From positions 27,746,782-27,810,781 of the forward strand of contig NC_065535.1 of assembly GCF_932294415.1 (NCBI RefSeq): a stretch of DNA of 64,000 bases. Direction: 5' to 3'. Below are positions 48,599 to 60,700 of the stretch, piece after piece. Both the position numbers and the translations under genes were made by a program. Source of the stretch: Quercus robur (taxonomy: Eukaryota > Streptophyta > Magnoliopsida > Fagales > Fagaceae). Each line of letters starts with the position of its first letter. Within the stretch, counting starts at the first letter, position 1. The notes under the pieces are model-generated. The model was not told the DNA's origin. It searched no databases and worked only from the letters and a program-made list of their open reading frames with translations.

Positions 48599-48881
48599 TC
48601 AGTATATGATATCTGACTTCAGCTTGCCAAGAGGTTCCCGTACCTTAACTCTAGCTGCAAGAAGTGAAGAGAAAATTATAAATTGACTTAAAAAAAAGTT
48701 GACATCAAGATGTTCAGCGATGCTTCCACTGGAATGGCTCTTGCAGTTGCCTCCAACTACACCTATTGAGAAGACTAAAAAGACTAGTCACCCTTAACTT
48801 CCTCTTGTGCTGGTGCATCTACGATGGTGTCGGTAGCTTGGTTGGGCAGAGGGATAGGCGCCTCTTCTGGAGCAGTAGAAA
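48599..48881 (-). pseudogene. Two orphan terminal exons of an unrecognised gene
   Basis: On the minus strand an exon at 48881-48792 (acceptor TTTACTCAG, donor G|GTGACT) reads STAPEEAPIPLPNQATDTI and on to AQEEVK. It joins in phase to a final exon at 48654-48599 (acceptor TTCTTGCAG) reading RVKVREPLGKLKSDIIY and then a stop. Both junctions are phase 1, and the joined frame has no stop before the end, which is unlikely by chance for two short pieces. I do not recognise the family. No upstream exons were found before the truncated NUP98 locus 1.3 kb away. It is either the surviving 3' end of a captured gene or the last exons of a transcript that starts in the NUP98-like locus. Confidence 0.5.
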
Positions 48882-49146
48882 CTGAGTAAAGAAACTGTCA
48901 AGAATTATATATACCTTAAAGCAACAAATTTATTCAACATTGGTCTTGTGACCCAGAATTAGACAACATGAGCATGAAATTGCAGGCACTATAACAAGAA
49001 GCAACTTACATTTACAAAATCATATAATACTCGCATTCACTAAATAAGACAACAAGAGTAGTTATACACCAACCAATGAATTGTCACAAACAAACTACAA
49101 TATTTTAATTGTGGCTCATAAAGACTATGCCATAAGTGTCTACTTG

Positions 49147-49183
<37 letters not shown>

Positions 49184-49559
49184 TGGTAAACTGGATAATT
49201 TCATTAACTAAGATAAGGAAGCAGTAACAGCTTGGTCAGGACAGAGCCTGGTACAATAATGGCCATAAAGGTCCGAGAGGAAAAATTCCAACAAACATGA
49301 GACTTTAAGAAGCTATACCCAATAATTTGGGAAAAAAATGATGGCTAGCTAATAAGCTGTAATAAATAGACACAAATGAATAGCATTATTAAGCTTCTTC
49401 AATCTTTGCTCAAGTGTAAATTATATAACAAAAAGAAGAATTTTATGAAAGCCAAATTTGCCAAAGTAGTACTTCACACTAAATTTATTTGTATTTGTTG
49501 TGAAAATCAGGTTACACAAGATTAAAGAAGAGAGAAGATAGAAATCAACACAAAGAACT
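48882..49559. other. Non-coding, with an AT microsatellite
   Basis: An (AT)n tract lies at about 49150-49178. The stretch 49190-49330 ('ggataatttcattaactaagataagg...') resembles the antisense 3' end of a plant LINE, but it is too short to assign. The rest shows no features. Confidence 0.4.
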
Positions 49560-50100
49560 TAAGTGGTTTGGCAATGTGCCTTCGTCCATGGGAGCGGGCA
49601 ACTAATAATCCACTAAATGAGAAATTAGGGTTACAACAGTGTTTATATATATCATAACCCTACCCGGTGCAAATTCCCAAAATACCCACTCTGTTTCTCT
49701 TGTTATGCTCCGTTCAGCCCATAAGGCCCTTTGGCTAGTGGCCTTAAAACAAGTATGAGCTAACTCCTATAGTATCGACAACATTTCTTGCCTCTTACGT
49801 CCTGTTCCCATCCGATCATACATTGTGCATTAAATCAAGACCCATTTGAGATAATAAGTTGGTGATGACCAATATAGAACCTAACAAAGAGAGAAAAATG
49901 GGAAGGAATCTTTTCCTCTTGCTCCAATCAACGCAGCATAGCACAGATGAGTATTGGAAATAGCATATAGGCATCATCGAACCAAAATTGAAGAAACTCA
50001 TACTAGAAATCATATTATTAATTATTTTCCTATTTTCTTTCAAAACCTACATTAAACAAATGAAACAAAAAGCTCTAAAAATGATATAATGAGAGAAACT
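49560..50100. repeat. Downstream flank of truncated NUP98-like locus 2
   Basis: The paralogue of 35330-35880 with the same order of landmarks ('aatgtgccttcgtccatggg', 'gcaaattcccaaaatacccact', 'cataaggccctttgg', 'gcatataggcatcat'). No coding content is supported. Confidence 0.78.
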
Positions 50101-50169
50101 TCAATAAATTATAGAGCTATTTGCATTTCATTGATTGAAACCTAATGAGTTGCTAGAATTAATAAGGGG

Positions 50170-53100
50170 CTATGTGCTCAAAGAAGTACTTACTCTAAAT
50201 CCAGTAGAGGAAGCACTAGATTCCTTGACCAATGGGAGAACTTGTACTCTGCCCAAGGGAAGTTGTCTGTCCAGAAGTAGAGCCTGTCTGCCTGATTGCA
50301 GGCGTAGATGATTGGAATAGTGGGGATGACTGAGTGTACCTACCAAATGCTGGATTTGTTGCCTGAGATGGACCAGAGTTGAAGAGAGATGATGGTGAAC
50401 CAAAAATAGATGGAGATGAACTAAATCCAAATACATTTGTTGTTGATAATGATGTTGATCCAAAAAGGCTGGATGAAGTTGACGTGCTAAAAGGTGAAGA
50501 ACCGAACGTAGGAGTAGCTAACCCTGCAAAAGTTAAACCACCAAGGCTAGGACTTGCAGCTGATTGGCCATATGTTGGTGAGGGAGACAAACCAAAGCAA
50601 ATCCCACCAGCAGGAAGATGAAGTGGTCTACCTGAATTTTAAATTATAATGTAAAGTGTGAGTTATTATCACTGGCAGTAAGCACCATAAGAATTGTTAA
50701 ATTTTGACCCATTTAAAAAAATGTACTTTTATCTCCCAATTGATGGTCCTCCCATCTCAGCTCCTCATGACTTTTATCTTTGTATTCAGGCATGGCTGAT
50801 ATTGATTCTAATTCTGCCTGTGCACAGCCGTCTGCTTCAGATGTTGGAGTGTACGCAGCTACTCTACTTCCCTCACGTTTACTCCCAAGCCCAAAGCCAG
50901 TGCTACAAAATGTTGTTGTAGGTTGAGCTCCTGTACAGTAGCTCATAAGGAGAGGAGACCAAGTTCAATGATTATTAGTGTGTATTTGGCATCAGCTTAT
51001 TTAACTTTTTGCTGATTGTTTTTGCTGAAAATATGTTAAAGTATGCTTGTACTTTGAAAAAGTGAGGTTTTAAAAAATTGTACATAAAAGTTAAGAGTTA
51101 TCAAAAAAGCTGGACACAAAACGACATTGAATAAGATACCAAATTAAAGATGTATAACCTAACAAAATTCCTCACAAGAACAAAGAAACTTGGCACAAAA
51201 TAACTCACCAAAGGGAGAACTCTGGGCTCCAAACGGAGTAGTGGTGGTACCAAATGGGCTGCTACCAAATGCTGAAGTGGACCCAAAGCTGAAGGATGGT
51301 GCATTTGAAGCCCCAAAAGCAGGTGTAGTTGAGGCACCAAATGCAGGAGTAGTTAAGGTACCAAGTGCAGGCGTAGTTAAGGTACCAAGTGCAGGCGTGC
51401 TTGAGACACTAAATGCAGTCATGCTCGACGCACCAAATGCAGGTGTGCTTGAAGAACTAGATATAGGACTGCTTGAAGCTCCAAATGCTCCACCAGATCC
51501 AAATACAGGGGCACTTGACACACTGAATGTCGTCCCTTTGCTACCAGATGCAGGAGTTACTGTTGTACCAAAGGCTGGGGTGCTCATAAAACCAAATGCA
51601 GGCATGCTCGAAGCCCCAAAAGCAGGCGTAGTTGAGGCACCAAATGCAGGAGTAGTTAAGGTACCAAGTGCAGGCGTGCTTGAGATACTAAATGCAGTCA
51701 TGCTCGACGCACCAAATGCAGGGGTGCTTGAAGAACTAGATATAGGACTGCTTGAAGCTCCAAATGCTCCACCAGATCCAAATACAGGGGCACTTGACAC
51801 ACTGAATGTCGTCCCTTTGCTACCAGATGCAGGAGTTACTGTTGTACCAAAGGCTGGGGTGCTCATAAAACCAAATGCAGGCATGCTCGAAGCCCCAAAA
51901 GCAGGCGTAGTTGAGGCACCAAATGCAGGAGTAGTTAAGGTACCAAGTGCAGGCGTAGTTAAGGTACCAAGTGCAGGCGTGCTTGAGATACTAAATGCAG
52001 TCATGCTCGACGCACCAAATGCAGGGGTGCTTGAAGAACTAGATATAGGACTGCTTGAAGCTCCAAATGCTCCACCAGATCCAAATACAGGGGCACTTGA
52101 CACACTGAATGTCGTCCCTTTGCTACCAGATGCAGGAGTTACTGTTGTACCAAAGGCTGGGGTGCTCATAAAACCAAATGCAGGCATGCTCGAAGCCCCA
52201 AAAGCAGGCGTAGTTGAGGCACCAAATGCAGGAGTAGTTAAGGTACCAAGTGCAGGCGTGCTTGAGATACTAAATGCAGTCATGCTCGACGCACCAAATG
52301 CAGGGGTGCTTGAAGAACTAGATATAGGACTGCTTGAAGCTCCAAATGCTCCACCAGATCCAAATGCGGGGGCACTTGACAAACCAAATGTTGCCCCTTT
52401 GCTACCAAATGCAGGAGTTGCTGTTGTCCCAAAGGCTGGGGTGCTCGTAGCACCAAATGCAGGCATGCTCAAAGCCCCAAAAGCAGGCGCAGTTGAGGCA
52501 CCAAATGCAGGAGTAGTTAAGGTACCAAACGGAGGCATGCTTGAGACACTAAATGCAGTCATGCTCGATGCACCAAATGCAGGGGTGCTTGAAGAACTAG
52601 TTATAGGACTGCTTGAAGCTCCAAATGCTCCACCAGATCCAAATGCAGGGGCACTTGACACACCGAATGTCGTCCCTTTGCTAACAAATGCAGGAGTTGC
52701 TGTTGTACCAAAGGCTGGGGTGCTTGTAGCACCAAATGCAGGTGTGCTTGAACCTCCCAATGCTCTGCCAGATCCAAATACAGGGGCACTTGACACACCA
52801 AATGCAATCCCTATGCTACAAAATGTAGGAGTTTCTGTTGAAATAAAGGTTGGGGACCTTGGGGTGCACGTAGCACTAAAGGCAGAGGTGGTCATAGCAG
52901 GTCCACCTGAAATTTCAAATTATAATATAAAGTCTTATTATAGTTGGCTGTAAGCACCATAAAAATTTTAGAATTTCGACACATTTTAAAAAATGTACGT
53001 TTATCTCCCAATTGATAGTCCTCCCATCTCAGCTCCTCATGGCTTTTATCTTTGTATACAGGCATAGCTGATATTGACTCTAATTTCCCACCAGCCTGTG

Positions 53101-54295
53101 CACCAGCACTACTGTCTGCTTCAGTTGTTGGAGTGTAAGCAGCTACTCTACTTCCCCCACGTTGACTCCCAAAAGGTGACTGCTCAATGCCAGTGCCACC
53201 AAATGCTGGTGCTGTAGATTGTGCTCCTGTACAACAGCTCATATGGAGACAAATTTCAATAATTATTGATTAAGATACAAAAATAAATATGTATAATCCT
53301 ACAAAAGTCTACCATACAAATAAGGAAGCTTGTCACAAAATAACTTACCAAAAGGAGAATTCTGAGCTCCAAAAGGAGTGGCAGTGGTACCAAATGGGCC
53401 GCTACCAAATGCAGAAGTCGATTGGCCAACAGCTGAAGTGGAACCAACACTGAAAGATGGGTTACTAGAAGCCCCAAAAGCAGAAGCACTAAAGGAACCA
53501 AATGCAGGAGTAGTTGGGACACCAAGTGTTGGCATGCTTGAGGCACCAAATGCAGGAGTGCTTGACGAACCAAACATAGAAGTACTAGATGAACCAAATA
53601 TAGGGCTGCTTGAAGCTTCAATTGCTCCACTAGAACCAAATACAGGGGTAATTGACACAAAGAATGCAGGACTTGCTGTTGAACTAAAGGTTGGGGTGCT
53701 TGTAACACTAAAGGCAAGGGTGCTCATAACACCAAATGTAGGTATGCTTGCAGCACTAATTGCAGGAGTTGATTGGCCAAAATCTAAAGTGGACCCAACA
53801 CTGAAGGAAGGGACACTAGAAGACACAAAAGCAGGAGTACTTAAGGCACCACATGTTGGTGTGCTTGAAGAACCCAATATAGAAGTACTGGATGAACCAA
53901 ACATAGGACTGCTTGTAGCTCCAAATGCTCCATCAGATCTAAATACAGGGACACTCAACACAATGACTTCAATCCTTGCAGGACTTGTTGAACTAAAGGT
54001 TGGGTTGCTCATAATGGTAAAGGCAGGGGTGCTCATTACGGCAAAGGCAGGGGTGGTCATAGCACCAATGGCAGGTGTACTTGTAGCAATAAATGAATTC
54101 ATGGTTATAACACTAAAGGCAGGGGTGCTACTTGCACCAGATGCAGACTGACTTGTTGCACCAAGAGGTGTGGAGGAACCAAATATCCTAGTTCCAAATT
54201 CCAGATGTGATTATTAATTTGTGCTTCTAAAGGGTCTTGTTTAAGTAAGAGTTGACCCAAATCCTCCAACAGAAGTCTTCTAACCAAAGAAAGAT
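50170..54295 (-). pseudogene. Truncated NUP98-like locus 2 (exons 3-4-3-4-5) with expanded FG exon
   Basis: Order on the minus strand: exon 3-like FG block (about 54295-53350), GLEBS exon 4 (about 53229-53002; [18 protein letters not shown], nearly identical to NUP98), a greatly enlarged exon 3 (about 52900-51211, open over 578 codons), a second GLEBS exon (about 50931-50733; [18 protein letters not shown]) and exon 5 (about 50631-50190). Splice sites of NUP98 are kept. Exons 6-12 are absent. Breaks: in-frame stops near 54,240 at the start of the first FG block and a one-base shift that ends exon 5 at a TAG (GQGI, 50216). The locus shares its exon order with the truncated locus at 35.9-38.5 kb, so the 3-4 duplication came before the locus duplication. 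It could still make an FG/GLEBS protein from an internal ATG, but no promoter is proven. Confidence 0.82.
51310..52750 (-). repeat. FG-exon array: five 279-bp units (93 codons)
   Basis: The marker YGTGCTTGAGA recurs at 51396, 51675, 51978, 52257 and 52536, spaced 279, 303, 279 and 279 bp. The 303-bp interval carries a 24-bp duplication (GTAGTTAAGGTACCAAGTGC...), and the same doublet is in the first unit. Each unit encodes a chain of PAFG(A/T) motifs plus [18 protein letters not shown]. The middle units are almost identical, so the expansion is recent. All units keep the minus-strand frame. Confidence 0.93.
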
Positions 54296-55610
54296 GAGAG
54301 CTATCAGTTCAAATAAAAACTTAAAAAGAGAAAAGAACACATGTTTAGAAGATAAAAAACTATTTTTGCAAATAAGATGTCCATATGCTCAGGTCATATA
54401 AGTAGTTACTCTACTGTAATCCTGTCTATATAGCAAATTGTGGAGGACGATCATTCAAGATAAACTCATTCACATTAAAAAAAGAATGCAAGCTTCCATT
54501 TACTCAAAAGTCAATAAATATGAGCTGAAAATAAACTAATTTAATGCTCTAGTTCATATTTGACAAGTTGTTCAAACTTCAAACTGTAGAGGACAAACCA
54601 ACCACATCACCAAAATGATAAATAAGAGAAGCTGTATCTAGAATAAATGATACCTCTTCTAATTATTAAGTTCTATTACCTCATTTATGATATTCCCTTC
54701 CCTCATAACTTCATACCACTGTCCTCTATAATTGACTTCCAACAAAATTCCAATATATAAACACAACCACGAAATATACGACAGACACCATAAATCTGAC
54801 AAAAAACTTGTCCAGCAAGAAGGTTGTACAAGAGACATGATCCAGCGAAACTTAAAATTTTCCACCCAAGACATACTGATTTTAAACAATCATCCAAAAG
54901 CTTTTGTGCATTGCATCAACTGCCAGTGAACATCGAATCAGAGTGTCTCAAGATGAATAACAAAATCCACGTTTTTTCAACTCTATAACAACTTCATAGC
55001 ATGGGAAGATAAACCCAAATGCCAAGAATTATTAGGTTACATATTAATGATTTTAGTTCCATCAAAGCTCAGCCCAATTGTACAAAAAAAAGGAGGCCAA
55101 GTCAGGAACTGTTATAGTACTTTTTGAGGTGGCATTATTGGGTTGCTCTCTAGCTCAGAAGAGGGCAGCAAAGCTATTACAATGGATCGATTTTCCACGG
55201 GAGATAGCATATGATGATTTAAGATCATATGTACATGGTAAAGAGGAGTGCTTTCCCACAGAATAATTATGAAATTTGTATATCATGGAAAATAAAGATG
55301 AAAGTTTTCTGAAGATGGGAGAGTAATAAACCTCTCCGGATGAGACATGGAATATTTGGTTGTGGTTTAATGTGATACCAAGAGAAAAATCAACAAAAAA
55401 ATTATTTAGTTTCTTATAATAACAAGCTTAGTCTATAAAGTCAATTTGATTAGCTTTTTTCCTTGTCATCTGTCAACTTGAAGTAATGACATCTATTAAG
55501 TTTTGCTTGCAGAACAACAATTATTGAGTAAAGTATAAGATATAATCATAAAGAAGAAAGTGATAACTCTTGGCATGCATTTGATTTGGGTTTATGATTG
55601 TGAAAATGTC

Positions 55611-55646
<36 letters not shown>

Positions 55647-55650
55647 CTTC
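54296..55650. other. Decayed NUP98 intron 2-like sequence upstream of locus 2
   Basis: It follows the intron 2 sequence seen at 38,550-39,250 and 26,310-27,230 (e.g. 'gcaagcttccatttactcaaaagtc' at 54488). An (AAG)n tract lies at about 55614-55644. No gene is supported. Confidence 0.6.
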
Positions 55651-55752
55651 TCTTACCACCGAATGACTATGATGACGATGAAGTAGCAAAAGCAGGAGTA
55701 GAAGAAGACGCTTCCAGAGCAGACATTATTGAATTGAGAGAAGAAAGTAAAG
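55651..55752 (-). pseudogene. NUP98 exon 2 remnant with a new 5' sequence
   Basis: Read on the minus strand, 55730-55655 matches the 3' end of NUP98 exon 2 (SSSTPAF, then a Ser run, FGG and a GGTAAGAG donor). Upstream of 55730 the sequence is unrelated to NUP98 and offers an ATG (MSALEASSSTPAF). An in-frame TAG follows within the Ser run, so the piece cannot simply drive the downstream FG exons. Confidence 0.6.
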
Positions 55753-56319
55753 CAGCGAAGAAGATGGTGGACTGGAGTGGAGGGAACAGGGAAGTGTTTG
55801 GTGTTGGTACTAAAAAAATTCTTTTCTTGAGACTTCTTTTTTTTTGGATTAGCTTTTCTTGAGACTTATGAGTTAAGGCTTGGGGTTAAGTATTACAGAG
55901 TACAGACTGGACTCATTTTCCATGCTTTTTGGGCCACTATCATTATTGTGTTATGGGTTTTACTGACGTCTACCTGGTAAAGAAATTAGTAAACCATTTT
56001 ATGTAACCTTTTAAGAAAAAATGAAAAATTTATTAATTTTTTTTATACAGTTTTTCAATTTGAATTTTTTTTTTTCAATAATGGATAATGAATATATATT
56101 ATATACCTTGAGGATATACATTAACCAAACCTTTTGTTTTATTGGGTGTTGTAAATGATAATACATCTTTTTGTGTTGTTTTATGTCCCCAATTACATAC
56201 CTATAAAAAAAACTTGTCATATCCCAAGCTTTTCGGCTGAAATTACACAAAGTTCTTGAAAGCAATAATATATTTAACAAAGAAAGGCAAAAATTTGGCC
56301 CAAGTTATATAAAAATAAA
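55753..56319. other. Intergenic, no gene seen
   Basis: AT-rich sequence upstream of the exon 2 remnant. No counterpart of the NUP98 upstream flank was recognised here, so this may mark the edge of the duplicated unit. Confidence 0.4.
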
Positions 56320-56707
56320 GGGTAAATTACAAATTACACCCTTAAAGTTTGAGAGTGTTTGAATTTTACACTTTGAAATTTTAGAATTTAGATTTTACGT
56401 CCTAAAGTTTAATAATGTTTGGATTTTGCACTCTAATGTTTTAAAATTTGGAATTTACCCCATAAATTTTAAAGGTGTTTGAATTTTAGTCTCTAAAGTT
56501 TGGGAATATTTGGATTTTACATCCTAAAGTTTCAGAATTTAGGCTCCTAACACTCCCAAACTTTAGGGGGTAAAATCTAAATTCTGAAATGTTAAGGTAT
56601 AAAATCCAAATACCCCAAATTTCAGGAGGTAAAATCCAAAATTTGAAATTTTAGGGTGTAAAATTCAAATACTTCAAAATTTTATGGATGTAATTTGCAA
56701 TTTATCC
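56320..56707. mobile_element. Palindromic MITE-like repeat
   Basis: The left arm GGGTAAATTACAAATTACACC... is the inverse of the right arm ...GGATGTAATTTGCAATTTATCC. The inside is a series of 'aaagtttgagagtgtttgaattttacactttgaaattttagaattt' phrases and their inverses. It can fold into one long hairpin. A one-armed relative is at 5636-5742. Confidence 0.75.
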
Positions 56708-56768
56708 AAAAATAAAAATGGCATTAAAATCTAATTGAGATGATAAGTGCTATTGAAGCAAAATCACT

Positions 56769-56800
<32 letters not shown>

Positions 56801-57701
56801 GATACACCCATCATGTGAGTTAATTGATTTTGAGAATGGACTTTTTTGGCTAACTTTAAGCCAAAATAAATGGGTGATTTACTTGAACATTAGTTGAAGG
56901 CAATGAAACACATGGTTTCACGTTGGAAAGTTTATAAGAGTTTTAGTGGGAATATATACTCTTTTCTTAAACACATACCTGGGCCCCAAGGTGCATCGCA
57001 TTCACAACAGTGTGTTCGTTCACCACGAACATTTACAATTCATTCTGAACCCCCACAAAAGTTTTTACATCTCCTCATGCATTCAAAAGTTTTTTTTTTT
57101 TTTTTTTTTTTTTTTTTGTCCATAAAAAGTCCACTCAGATAGAGAAATTTATTTCTAGCTGAAGTATTATTTTCATTCATAAATTTAAAAATATTACTTT
57201 TTTATCCCTAAACTATTGAAAATGTTCTAATTATTAATTTTCAATTTAAAAAGTTTGCTTTCCTTTCCTAAGTTATTGTAAAAAGTTATATCTTCGTATT
57301 TCTAAACTATTGAAAAATTTCTTTAAAATTTTTTGGATGAAAAATAAAATTTCATACAAACTTTAGGAACAAAAATAATATGTTAGCCTTTATTTCATTT
57401 ATTTAATTTTCCATAAAGAGTCCACTAAGATAGAGAAAAAAAAAAAAAAGAAAAAAAAAACATTTCTAGCTCCCGGGAACAACGACCACTCATGCCTTGC
57501 TTCACTTTGCCCCGAACCAAACCGGGTTGGATTGCGATGGGTTGGTCATGGATCTAATTAAATATTTAAAAAATAATAGTCTGAATAGTGTGTCTGTTCA
57601 TCAATATTTATTCATTCAAAATAGTCTGTTCATCATGAACGGTGGCAATTGTTTTGAAAATTACGGTTTTTCTATAAATATTTGGTCCCAAATTGCATTC
57701 A
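56708..57701. other. Intergenic, low-complexity tracts only
   Basis: A (TA)n tract lies at about 56766-56800, a T-run at 57090-57117 and an A-rich run at 57436-57460. No gene or element ends were found. Confidence 0.5.
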
Positions 57702-57771
57702 AAGAGTTTTTGTTTTTGTTTTTGTTTTTGTTTTTTTTTTTTTGAGAATGAAACATACTGCTTTTTATTCA

Positions 57772-60700
57772 TCAACTAAGGCTAGAGTCAGCTTGAACAA
57801 GGTGGCGAATGTCTGGTGGTACATCTTCCATCCAGACAGTTAAACTAGGCCTGCTAATAACACTTCTGGCCAGAGCATGAGCTACAGTGTTCCCTTCACG
57901 GCGTACATGAGAAAAGATAACAGAATGAAAAGAGTTGGACAAAAATTCGACATCCTGTATCAAGTGGCCATGAAGAGCCAGTGAAGGACCCGGGTCCTGA
58001 AGTTCTCTACATATGGATTTTGAATCTCCCTCAAAGATGACTTTGGTGATGTCGAGCTCTAAAGCAAATTCCACGGCTTTTCTGGCAGCTAACGCTTCGA
58101 CCTGAGCCACTGTTGTTGGGAGTGGCAATTGTTGCGACATTGACGCCCGTACTGCGCCTTCTTCATCTCTGATAACGATGCCGATTCCAGCTTTGTCTTG
58201 CTGCGAAAAAATGGCTCCGTCGTAGTTTACTTTGTAGAAGCCATGATCCGGCGTCTTCCATCTCGTGTGATTCCTGTGTAGCGGCTTCCTTATGGTGGTG
58301 TGAAGTTGCTGAAACTCTGTTTTGCGATCTTTTGACAGAGTATGAATCTGGTCCAACGGACAAACTACTTCCTTGGAACGGATCTTGTTCCTCCGGTTCC
58401 ATACGTTCCAGCTTGTGACTGCCAAGAGCTCCGTGTCTAACTGGTCTACAAAAGCTCGCTTGAAAATGTCCTTAACGCTGTTGCCTTCCATCTCTGCTAT
58501 CCATCTCCATTGAGGTTCCATGTTCCACATAACCTGCACATCAGAACAAAAGAAAAGTGCATGTGAGAAGTCTTCGATCTTCTCCTTGCAGATTTCGCAC
58601 TGATCGTCCTGTGTAATCTTCCTACGACATAGATTTCTTTTAACAGGCAATGCTTCTCTGTTGGCTCTCCATGTAAAGTTTTTTATCTTGCTAGGGACCT
58701 CCATACCCCAAACTTTCTTCCAAAAAACTGTATCAAGAGTTGGGCCTTGAAACTTCTCTGAATTCTCATGTAAGAATCGGTAACCCGATTTTACTGAGTA
58801 GTGACCCGTGGGGGTGAAAGGCCAGATGAGTTGATCTGGTTGATTTGTAGAGCTAAGTGGGATGCTCTTTATGGTCTCTGCTTCCCGATCATTGAACACA
58901 TGGTCAATAACCTCACTCCTCCAGCTTCTTGTTACCGGGTTTATCAATACTCCCACACATGAATTTTCCTACCCAAATAGGACTGGGGTTGATATTTTGG
59001 TTGATGTTTTTGAAGGCAACCAATTATCACCCCAAATCCTTATTTGCTTTCCATCCCCCACCCTCCATTGAGCTCCCTTCAGAATTACTTCCCGACCTTT
59101 TAAAATACTTTTCCATGCATATGAAGCCGAGGATGAATCCTTAGCTTCTAGGATAGAGCTTCTGGGAAAAAATCTGGCCTTAAAAACTCTGTAAAACAAA
59201 GAATTATCATCTTGTAGCAGTCTCCAAGCTAACTTAGCAAGCATCGCCTCGTTAAACATTGATAGGTCTTTAAAACCCAATCCCCCGTGATCTTTGTGTT
59301 GACACATGTCATCCCACTTTACCCAGTGAACTTTCCTCCTATCTCCTCTTTGACCCCACCAGAATTTTCTTACAAGCGACTCAATTTCGTGGCATAGAGT
59401 GATGGGTAATTTGAAGCAACTCATCGTATAGGTGGGTATTGCCTGAATAACCGATTTGATTAGGACTTCCCTTCCTGCTTGAGATAAAAGCTTCCCTTCC
59501 CAGCCCTGTAATCTTTTCCAGACCTTTTGTTTTAGATGATCAAAGCTTGCTCTTTTATTTCTACCGACCATAGCTGGCAAGCCCAAATATTCTTCATATT
59601 GTTTCAATTTTGTTACTCCAAGGATATCCATAATCTGTCTTTGCATATCGCCAGGCGTAGACTTGCTAAAGAAAAGGGCAGTTTTATCTCTATTTAGTTT
59701 CTGGCCCGACACCTCCTCATAAGAAGACAAGATATCCATTACTTTTTGGCAATCATGGATGGTAGACCTGCAAAACAAGAGACTGTCGTCTGCAAAAAAC
59801 AGGTGGGTTAGTTTGGGGCCATTACGACAAATAGAAACACCTTGGATGTCACCTCTATCAGCTGCTTTTTGGATCATCCGGTGTAAACCTTCTAAACAGA
59901 GTAGGAAGAGGTAGGGTGACAGAAGGTCGCCCTGGCGAATACCACGGCTCGGCCTTATATCTCCATAAGGTTCCCCGTTAATCAACAGAGAATATGTGAC
60001 TGAGGAAATACACTCCATGATTAAAGCCACCCACCGGTCATTAAAACCCATCTGAGTCATCATTGCTTTCAAAAACGACCACTCAACCCGATCATATGCT
60101 TTGCTCATGTCAAGTTTGAGAGCCATGAACCCCATGTTACCAGAGTTGTGATTTTTCATGTAGTGTAATGTTTCAAAAGCAACTAGAATGTTATCTGTAA
60201 TGAGACGACCTTTCAGAAAGGCACTCTGGTGTTCAGATATGATCTTAGGGAGTACTCTCTTCAATCTATTGGCAAGAACCTTAGAAAAGATTTTGTAAAG
60301 CACATTGCAGAGACTAATGGGTCTATACTCAGTAACCCTTTCAGGACTTTTATTTTTAGGAATCAAAGTGATAAAAGTGTGATTTAAAGACTTAGGCAAA
60401 TTACCAGAATTTAAAAAACACAATATATCATGAATTACATCACCGCTTACCAATTCCCAAAAATTCTGATAAAACAATGGAGGCATCCCGTCCGGCCCGG
60501 GTGCTTTGAGTGGCGCCATCTGTTTCAATGCCAATTCAACCTCCCAAGCCTGAAATTCGCTAGTCAAAATTTTGTTCATGTCCTCTGTAACAATCTGGGG
60601 AATGGTATCCAAGTCTGTCACTGCAATTGATGGATTGGAGGACGAAAATAAATGTTGGAAGTAAGCAAGAAAAGTGGTTGAAATCTGATCCGGATTGGTA

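Noticed and set aside
51190..52953. 587-codon plus-strand open frame ([17 protein letters not shown] repeats) opposite the FG array
   Set aside because: It is the mirror of the FG codons: antisense of PAFG repeats lacks stop codons, and the 279-bp period is a multiple of three, so one accident is multiplied. Similar plus-strand frames occur opposite every FG exon, including NUP98 itself (25735-26133).
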